From DASRIA01 sp963724065 (GTDB lineage Bacteria > Actinomycetota > Thermoleophilia > Solirubrobacterales > JBBDJG01), in assembly GCA_963724065.1 (NCBI GenBank), contig CAVRTB010000001.1:124001-188000 (forward strand): a stretch of DNA of 64,000 nucleotides, in the 5' to 3' direction. Each line of letters opens with the position of its first letter. The stretch's first letter is position 1. Positions 58,502 through 64,000 of this stretch are shown here, piece after piece. Under the pieces are notes generated by a model. That model saw nothing but the letters and a program-made list of their open reading frames with translations, had not been told where the DNA came from and did not search any database. The translations under genes were made by a program, and so were the position numbers.

Positions 58502-59406
58502 CGCAGCGTCCGCCCGAGCTGCCTGAGCCAGTCGTCGCCGGTGGAGAGCACGACGTGCTCGACGCGGAGCTTGCGCAACTCACCCGCCACCTCGGCGCGG
58601 GCGGCGGCCTCTATCCGCGCGAACTCCTCACGAAGCCGGTGGCTGGACGTGTCGACCTCGACGAGCGCGCCCGTCTCCGGATCGACCAGCGCGAGATGAC
58701 CGACCGCCGGGAGGGCAGCCTCCCGTGGGTCTCTGGGCTCCACCACGAGGACCGAGTGTCGCGCTCGCAACGCGCCGAGCGCCGCGACCCAGCCTTCCTG
58801 GTCACGCAGGTCGGAGACGAGCACGACGAGCCCGGGCTGACCGGCGATCTTGCGCAGGTGGACGAGCGCGTCGGCAAGCGCCGTCGGCTCATGCGTGCCG
58901 TCGGGAGCGACGCCTCCGTCGAGGGCTGCGCGGACCGCCGTCCATCCGCGGCGGGAGGCACGCGGCGGCAGCAGGCGCCGTTCCCCGGCGCCGAAGGTCA
59001 TCAGGCCCACGCGGCCCGCACGCCGCACGCCGAGTCGCGCGACGACGAGCGCGACGCCTTCGGCGACGTCCGTCTTCAGCCGGTCCGCCGTGCCGAAGGC
59101 CATCGAGGCCGAGACGTCGAGCACGATCCACGTCGTCAGTGTCCGCTCCGGCACATGGATGCGCACATGTGGCTCGCCCGTCCGCGCGGTCGCCGCCGGG
59201 TCGATGTGACGCACGTCATCACCGGGCTCGTAGGGGCGCAGCAGCGCAAGCTCGGTGCCCGAGCCCACGCCCGCCGCGCGGCGGTCGCCCGGCATCACGC
59301 CCGCCGTGCGCCGCGCGACCACGAGGTCGAGGGCGTCGACGACCTGCTGCGGGACCGAGCCCGGGCCCTGTCGCGCGGCCGGGATGGTCAATGCCGGATC
59401 GCTCAC
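58498..59406 (-). CDS. DUF58 family protein (BatC-like)
   Basis: A 302-residue DUF58 protein: VGSGTELALLRPYEPGDDVRHIDPAATARTGEPHVR is the DUF58 signature, followed by a VWA-like fold (TTWIVLDVSASMAFG, VGLMTFGAGERRLLPP, LVVLVSDLRDQEGW). Starts at GTG 59406, four bases overlapping the MoxR stop (GTGA). DUF58 proteins are regular partners of MoxR ATPases and likely act as membrane-associated assembly factors. Confidence 0.87.
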   Translation of the reverse strand: MSDPALTIPAARQGPGSVPQQVVDALDLVVARRTAGVMPGDRRAAGVGSGTELALLRPYEPGDDVRHIDPAATARTGEPHVRIHVPERTLTTWIVLDVSASMAFGTADRLKTDVAEGVALVVARLGVRRAGRVGLMTFGAGERRLLPPRASRRGWTAVRAALDGGVAPDGTHEPTALADALVHLRKIAGQPGLVVLVSDLRDQEGWVAALGALRARHSVLVVEPRDPREAALPAVGHLALVDPETGALVEVDTSSHRLREEFARIEAAARAEVAGELRKLRVEHVVLSTGDDWLRQLGRTLR

Positions 59407-60422
59407 GCAGCGCTCCGCAGGCTCATGTGGTCGGAGGCCGGCTCGGGGACCGCCTCGAGCACCCGCTCGACGAGGTCGTCGGTGCTGACGTTCTCGGAAA
59501 GCGCGTCGTAGGACGGCACGATCCGGTGCCGGAGGACGTCGGCGGCCAGATCGTGGACGTCGGCCGTCGACACGTGGCCGCGGCCGCGCAGGAGCGCCAG
59601 CACGCGGGCGGCCTGGACCATCCCGATCGGTCCGCGCGGGCTCGCGCCGTACTCGATCAGATGCTCCAGCTCGGGCAGCCCGTACTGCGCCGGGTGGCGG
59701 GTCGCGTCGGCGAGCGCGACGGCGTAGCCGATCACCTCGCGATCGACGAACAGCGAGCGTGCCACCGCGCTGTAGCGCGCGATGTTCTCGAGCGACAGGC
59801 ACTCACGCACGTCAGCGGGGTCGCCGAGCGACCGTCCCACGACCGCGGCCTCCTCGCCGAGGCTCGGGTACCCAACCAGGATCTTCATCAGGAAGCGGTC
59901 CACCTGGGCCTCGGGCAGCGGATAGGTGCCCTCGGCCTCGATCGGGTTCTGCGTCGCCATCACGAGGAAGGGCGCCGGCACCGGGAACGTCTGGCCCCCG
60001 ATCGTGACCTGTCGCTCCTGCATGACCTCGAGCAGCGCCGACTGCACCTTGGCCGGCGCACGATTGATCTCGTCGGCCAACAGGAAATTGCCGAACACGG
60101 GACCGAGCTCGACGTCGAACGTGCCGGTGCTCGGGCGGTAGATGCGGGTCCCGACGAGGTCGGCGGGGACGAGGTCAGGCGTGAACTGCACGCGCTTGAA
60201 GCTCCCGCCCAAGACCTCCGCGAGCGTCTTCACGGTGAGCGTTTTGGCGAGGCCCGGGACTCCCTCCAAAAGGACGTGGCCGCCGGAAAGCAACGCGACG
60301 ACGAGTCGTTCCAGCATCCCGTCCTGTCCGACTATCACGCGCTTCACCTCGTGCAGCGCGTCCTCCAGGCCCGCGCGCGCCTCCTCGCGGAGGGCGGTCG
60401 ACTCGTCGTAGGGCATGTTCAT
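59403..60422 (-). CDS. MoxR-family AAA+ ATPase
   Basis: A 339-residue MoxR chaperone ATPase. Walker A is GVPGLAKTLTV, Walker B LLADEINRAP, with sensor 1 at MATQNPIEAEGTYPLPEAQVDRF. Insert and C-terminal AAA-lid (YGASPRGPIGMVQAARVLALLRGRGHVSTADVHDLAADVLRHRI) are typical. It probably remodels or inserts metal cofactors into VWA proteins encoded on both sides. Overlaps DUF58 by four bases and lies 15 bases after the first VWA gene. Confidence 0.92.
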   Translation of the reverse strand: MNMPYDESTALREEARAGLEDALHEVKRVIVGQDGMLERLVVALLSGGHVLLEGVPGLAKTLTVKTLAEVLGGSFKRVQFTPDLVPADLVGTRIYRPSTGTFDVELGPVFGNFLLADEINRAPAKVQSALLEVMQERQVTIGGQTFPVPAPFLVMATQNPIEAEGTYPLPEAQVDRFLMKILVGYPSLGEEAAVVGRSLGDPADVRECLSLENIARYSAVARSLFVDREVIGYAVALADATRHPAQYGLPELEHLIEYGASPRGPIGMVQAARVLALLRGRGHVSTADVHDLAADVLRHRIVPSYDALSENVSTDDLVERVLEAVPEPASDHMSLRSAA

Positions 60423-60437
60423 CAGTTCTCCTTTGCG

Positions 60438-61397
60438 TTAGATCAGCCGGTTGAACCAGCGAAGTGACATCACGACGCCGACGAGCATCAGCACGAGTCC
60501 CCCGCCGGTCACGGCAGAGGTGATCTCGCGCTTGCGCTGCTCGTGTCCGAGCTGAGACCCGAGGGACTCGTAGATCTCCTTGAGCCCGCTCGCACTCTGC
60601 GCCGTGTACGCCTTGCCGCCGGACACCCGCGCGATCTCGGCCAGCGAATCAGGATCCGGAGGGACGTTACGAGTGGCCGTGCTGCCGTCGGCCCGTGGCA
60701 CGGTGATCGTGCCCTGCTGCGTGCCGAGCACGACCGTATAGACGGGGACTTCGAGCCGCTTCGCGGCGCGCGCCGCGGCAACCGCATCCCGGCCGCTCGT
60801 CGACTTTCCGTCCGAGAGCAGCATGATCGCCGCCGGTGGGCGACGGCCCTCGTTGCCGCCCGCTGCTCGCACCACGGACGTCGCGGTCGCGATCGCCTCG
60901 CCCGTCGCCGTGCCCCCGCTCGGCTGCATGCTGTCGATCGCCGCCTTCACGACCTCCCGGTCGCGCGTCGGGCTCTGGAGCACACGGGGCGTGCTGTTGA
61001 AGGCGACGAGGCCCACGTTCAAGCGGTCGGGGACCTCGTCCACGAACCGTCGCGCCGCGCGCTTCGCTGCGACGAGGCGGCTCGGCTGGATGTCGGTCGC
61101 CGTCATCGACCCCGAGACGTCGGTCGTGAGCATCACCGAGGCGCGCTCGACCGGGACGGCCACGGTGCGCTGCGGCTTCGCGGCCGCGACCACGAGCAGC
61201 GCGAGCGCGAGCGCGAACGCGGTCATCGGCGCGTGGCGCCGCCACCGCGGGCGCCGCGGCACGACCGAAGGTTGGAGCGCCGGCGATGCGAACGCCGCCG
61301 CGGCCGCGCGCCGGCGGCGCTGCTCGCCCAGGTACAGGACGGCCAGCAGCGGCAGCACGACCAGCGCGACCAGGACGCCGGGGGCGGCGAAGCTCAT
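60438..61397 (-). CDS. VWA-domain membrane protein (BatA/BatB-like), first copy
   Basis: A 319-residue membrane protein: N-terminal helix (PGVLVALVVLPLLAVLYL), second helix (MTAFALALALLVVAAA), VWA domain with MIDAS DVSGS and later GGTATGEA and LLSDGKSTSG, and a C-terminal helix (GGGLVLMLVGVVMSL). Overlaps the HtrA stop by four bases (ATGA). Its paralogue is the last gene of the operon (57554-58501). The Bat-type pair with MoxR/DUF58 is linked to oxidative or envelope stress in other bacteria. Confidence 0.87.
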   Translation of the reverse strand: MSFAAPGVLVALVVLPLLAVLYLGEQRRRRAAAAAFASPALQPSVVPRRPRWRRHAPMTAFALALALLVVAAAKPQRTVAVPVERASVMLTTDVSGSMTATDIQPSRLVAAKRAARRFVDEVPDRLNVGLVAFNSTPRVLQSPTRDREVVKAAIDSMQPSGGTATGEAIATATSVVRAAGGNEGRRPPAAIMLLSDGKSTSGRDAVAAARAAKRLEVPVYTVVLGTQQGTITVPRADGSTATRNVPPDPDSLAEIARVSGGKAYTAQSASGLKEIYESLGSQLGHEQRKREITSAVTGGGLVLMLVGVVMSLRWFNRLI

Positions 61398-62593
61398 GGA
61401 GTGGCGGAGGCCGGTCGTGTACCGAGCGTCGCGCTCACGGTGACCTTCGACCCATCGCGCTCGAGCTCGATCGTCACCACCTTGCCGGGACTGTCGTCGG
61501 AGAGGTTCTGCGTGACGTCCGACGGCTCGCCCACGGCCTCTCCGTCGACCCGCGTGATGACGTCGCCCGTGCGAATCCCGGCGCGATCGGCAGGGCCGCC
61601 GGACACGACGTCCTGCACCTGCGCGCCACTCTGGTTGGAGGTTGACGCCGGCGATGTCTGTATCCCGAGGTAGGCGCGCTCGATCTGCTCGCCGCGGGTA
61701 AGGACAGGCACCACTTCCCGCACGGTGTTGGACGGCACCGCGAAGCCGATTCCCACGTTGCCGCTCGAGCCCCCGGTCTCGATCTGCGAGTTCACGCCGA
61801 TCACGCGCCCGCTCGCGTCGAGCAGCGGCCCGCCGGAGTTGCCCGGGTTGATGGGCGCGTCGGTCTGGATCACCGAGTCGATGGAGAAGCCGTTGGGAGC
61901 ACGGATCTCGCGGCCGATGCCCGAGACGATGCCCTCAGTGGCGGTGCGGTCGAGGCCGAACGGATTGCCGATCGCGATCGCCGCGTCGCCGACCTTCACG
62001 TTCCGGGAGTCGGCGAGGCGCAACGGGCGCACGGCGGCGGGTACCCGCCCAGGATCGATCTCGACGACCGCGAGATCGCTCGACGCGTCCGCCCCGCGGA
62101 CCTCACCCTCGATCGAGTCGCCGTCGGATCCGAAGCGCACCTCGACCCGGTCGCTGCCGTCCACCACGTGGGCATTGGTCACCACTCGGCCCTCGCCGTC
62201 GATCAGGAACCCGGTGCCCGTGCTGTTGCCAGCCTTGATCGAGACAACAGCCGGGCTCGCGCTTGCGTAGACGGCGCCCGCGCGCGTCTGTCCCTTGCGC
62301 GGTGTGACCGGCTGGTCGGACGCAGCCGGAAGCGGGGTGCTGTCACGGTCGCCCTGGGTGAGCGCGCCGGCGAATGCCCCGGCTGCGATCAGGAGGATCG
62401 CGCCGCCGGCCGCAACCAGGAGCCGCGGGCCGCGAACGCGCCGGCGGCGCGGCGGCGGGGGCTGCGGCGCGGTGGGCTCCGGCGCTTCGGCGACCTCATC
62501 GATGGGCCGCGCGGCGCGTCCTGCCGCGCGGCGCGCCTCCTCGGACTGCTCCTGCCAGTCGCCCGTCCAGATCCGTTCGGGGGCCCGCGTCAT
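61394..62593 (-). CDS. Membrane-anchored HtrA/DegP-type serine protease with PDZ domain
   Basis: A 399-residue envelope quality-control protease. Cytosolic N-terminus with Pro/Arg linker, one membrane helix (LLVAAGGAILLIAAGAFAGALT, about 58-79), trypsin-like domain with His142 (TNAHVVDG), Asp173 (SSDLAVVEI) and Ser253 (GNSGGP), and a C-terminal PDZ domain (GAQVQDVVSGGPADRAGIRTGDVITRVDGEAV). Lead gene of the five-gene VWA/MoxR/DUF58 operon, with an ATGA overlap to the first VWA gene. Such fusion of HtrA with a Bat-type operon points to shared envelope-stress duty (inference). Confidence 0.9.
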   Translation of the reverse strand: MTRAPERIWTGDWQEQSEEARRAAGRAARPIDEVAEAPEPTAPQPPPPRRRRVRGPRLLVAAGGAILLIAAGAFAGALTQGDRDSTPLPAASDQPVTPRKGQTRAGAVYASASPAVVSIKAGNSTGTGFLIDGEGRVVTNAHVVDGSDRVEVRFGSDGDSIEGEVRGADASSDLAVVEIDPGRVPAAVRPLRLADSRNVKVGDAAIAIGNPFGLDRTATEGIVSGIGREIRAPNGFSIDSVIQTDAPINPGNSGGPLLDASGRVIGVNSQIETGGSSGNVGIGFAVPSNTVREVVPVLTRGEQIERAYLGIQTSPASTSNQSGAQVQDVVSGGPADRAGIRTGDVITRVDGEAVGEPSDVTQNLSDDSPGKVVTIELERDGSKVTVSATLGTRPASATP

Positions 62594-62752
62594 GTGCCGC
62601 TCCTCCGCTCGCTCGTTGTGCGCATGCGGTGATGGAAGCAGCCTTGCCTGAACGCGAGGTGATGTTTCCCTGAGAGATGTGTAAGACGGGGCCGCGCGCG
62701 GCGCTTGCTTTCAAAGCGGACGCGGGGAGCGGGTAGGGTCGCACGATCGCTC

Positions 62753-63442
62753 ATGAAACCTAGGCGCCTGGGATTGCTGTTCCTCTTCACAGGGCTCGCC
62801 GCGGCAGCGGCGGCCTACGCGAGCCCACAGTTCTCCTCGACTTTCGAGCTGGCCTACCTGCCGACGCAGCCGGCGGCCTCGGGCGGCATCCACACCTTCA
62901 TGACCTGGAGCGATCCCGGCGAGCCGAACGGCAAGCCGAAGCGCATCACCAGGATCCAGTTCCGGTTTCATCCCGGCACCAGGATCGACACCCGCGCGCT
63001 GCGGCAATGCCGCGCGTCGGACGTCGACGTGCGCATCCAGGGTGCGCGCGCGTGCCCGAGGGGCTCGCGGCTCGGCTTCGCCACGAGCCGGGTGATCACC
63101 GCCTCCACGCCGGCGGACCGGACCAATGTCACGTTCTTCAACGCACCGCGCCAGATCATCGTGCTCGTGCGCGTCGAGGGAAGGACCTTGGCCGTGTACC
63201 GGGACGACATCAAGGGCCGGGTGGTGACCGTGAACCTCGACCTGCCCAACGGCCTGTCACTGCTGGAGCTGGACGCCACGATCAAGCGCCACGCGAAGGG
63301 TCACGGCAAGCAGCGCCGCGTCTACTTCCGCACGCCTCCGGTGTGCCCGCCGACCGGGGAGTGGACGACGACCGTGGTCTTCACGTACATCGACGGATCG
63401 AGCGAACAGCGCGCCGACGGCTCGCCGTGCCGGCCGGAGTGA
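62753..63442 (+). CDS. Secreted hypothetical protein
   Basis: A 229-residue protein with a signal peptide (MKPRRLGLLFLFTGLAAAAAAYASP) and no known domain. The mature part is beta-rich with paired Cys (LRQCRASDVDVRIQGARACPRGSRLG and VCPPTGEW, SPCRPE). FELAYLPTQPAASGGIHTFMTW and KRITRIQFRFHPGTRIDTRAL are unusual blocks. Possible cell-surface role. ATG 62753 is chosen for the signal peptide; GGGTAGGG lies about ten bases upstream. It diverges from the HtrA operon. Confidence 0.72.
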   Translation: MKPRRLGLLFLFTGLAAAAAAYASPQFSSTFELAYLPTQPAASGGIHTFMTWSDPGEPNGKPKRITRIQFRFHPGTRIDTRALRQCRASDVDVRIQGARACPRGSRLGFATSRVITASTPADRTNVTFFNAPRQIIVLVRVEGRTLAVYRDDIKGRVVTVNLDLPNGLSLLELDATIKRHAKGHGKQRRVYFRTPPVCPPTGEWTTTVVFTYIDGSSEQRADGSPCRPE

Positions 63443-63452
63443 GCGGGTTGCT

Positions 63453-64000
63453 CTAGACCCTGCCCTGCTTGCGCGCCGCCTTGGTCTTGCTCGCCGCTCG
63501 GCGCAGGCGCTCGGCCTCCTTCTTCGCGGCCAGCGCGTGCTGCTTCGTCGCCAGCGCATCGGACTCCCTGTCGAGCTGCTTGAGCCGCTCGCGCTTGGAG
63601 CGATCGGCGACCGCCTCCTCCCTGGTGAGCGCAGCCTTCTCGTTCGCGCGCCGGCGACGCGCCTCGACCTCGGTGATCCGGCGCGTCTTCGCCCGCTGTC
63701 GCTCGTCCGCGTCCTTCTTACGATCCGCGGACCGGCGTGCGGCTTCGCGACGCTGCTGCTCCGCCGCTCTCTCCTTCTGCGAGAGCCGCTCCTCAGCCTG
63801 CTCGGATCGTTGCTGTGCCTCGGCCCTCAAGCGCAATGCCTGACCGCGCTCGATCGCGGCCACGCGGCGGCGCTCGCCATCATGCACCAGCTCATCGTCG
63901 CGCAGTGCCCGGCCCATGATCGTCCGCAAGCGCGCCTCGAAGCGGTCGAGCGCGATCGTCCCGCCGGAAGGGATCGTGCCGTTGCGCGAGCGCAGCCCGA
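63453..64000 (-). CDS. Coiled-coil hypothetical protein, 5' end cut by window edge
   Basis: At least 182 residues, reading from beyond base 64000. The start of the visible part (SGGTIALDRFEARLRTIMGRALRDDELVHDGERRRVAAIERGQALRL) leads to about 110 residues of continuous Arg/Lys/Glu/Ala-rich helix, clearly a long coiled coil, and ends with RKQGRV. TTG 63929 is only an internal possibility because coding continues upstream of it in frame. No family recognised. Its 3' end is ten bases from the end of the convergent secreted-protein gene. Confidence 0.68.
   Translation of the reverse strand, partial: GLRSRNGTIPSGGTIALDRFEARLRTIMGRALRDDELVHDGERRRVAAIERGQALRLRAEAQQRSEQAEERLSQKERAAEQQRREAARRSADRKKDADERQRAKTRRITEVEARRRRANEKAALTREEAVADRSKRERLKQLDRESDALATKQHALAAKKEAERLRRAASKTKAARKQGRV

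Noticed and set aside
56951..60467. Two plus-strand frames over 580 residues opposite the VWA/MoxR operon
   Set aside because: Low-complexity Arg/His/Ala translations with no motif; they are complements of the operon genes.

Overview
The window is 64 kb of high-GC, densely coded bacterial chromosome. Gene content points to an actinobacterium of the Thermoleophilia/Solirubrobacterales type: a group-1 sigma factor with a second sigma-70 of the RpoD/SigB type, several ECF factors, FolE2-type GTP cyclohydrolase, DUF3052, DUF3556, DUF4331, DUF2254 and DUF1990 proteins, a SpoIIE-type phosphatase, and frequent GTG/TTG starts with ATGA/GTGA gene overlaps. The taxonomic placement is inference; no rRNA is present. 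I see no prophage, insertion sequence, CRISPR array, replication origin or integrase. Both window ends cut genes.

Layout. 0-7 kb: a secreted-protein region with two DTD/VYER-repeat propeller-like proteins flanking a PhoD phosphatase, a small HExxH protein, and a secreted protein made almost entirely of a 200-residue domain that is also the C-terminus of two other proteins here (3212-5392 and 42769-45333). 7-14.3 kb: an ECF sigma factor with its own membrane segment, coupled to an FN3-GH18 protein, then a polysaccharide cassette (nucleotide-sugar dehydrogenase, family-2 synthase, deacetylase). 14.3-20 kb: SDR, DUF3052, then a TPR/DUF4331 operon diverging from an ECF sigma/anti-sigma pair; both directions carry the same bipartite promoter. 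20-28.9 kb: PAS-GAF-PP2C phosphatase, NTF2-like protein, LigC-type ligase, sigma factor, PgsA, FolE2, principal sigma factor, tRNA-Tyr, zinc ribbon, a rhodanese with an in-frame TGA at a cysteine-like position (selenocysteine candidate), and a haloalkane dehalogenase-like hydrolase. 28.9-29.2 kb is a gene-free element with nested inverted repeats.

29-42.7 kb: K+ channel, transglycosylase-like wall protein, COMT-like methyltransferase, DUF3556/FAD-oxidoreductase pair, M16 peptidase/GNAT pair, small secreted protein, cold-shock gene, SPFH/NfeD pair, DsbA-like protein, a structured intergenic transcript candidate, SRAP and RlmN. 42.8-48.3 kb: secreted S15/CocE hydrolase, a divergent RsbW-like kinase/STAS pair, an alpha/beta hydrolase, tRNA-Thr and two small coupled genes. 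48.6-56.6 kb: VOC and SRPBCC proteins, MscS channel, DUF2254, two methyltransferases, tandem DUF1990, two unknown coupled genes, and a second cold-shock gene whose leader RNA matches that of the first. 56.7-62.6 kb: an SDR gene and a five-gene HtrA/VWA/MoxR/DUF58/VWA operon. 62.7-64 kb: a secreted protein and a truncated coiled-coil protein.

Themes: cell-envelope and secreted functions (about a third of the genes) and layered stress/sigma control (two sigma-70 factors, two ECF systems, a partner-switching kinase/antagonist pair and a PP2C phosphatase). The four most notable points are the candidate selenoprotein rhodanese, the shared secreted C-terminal domain, the twin cold-shock leader RNA, and the mirror-image ECF promoters.
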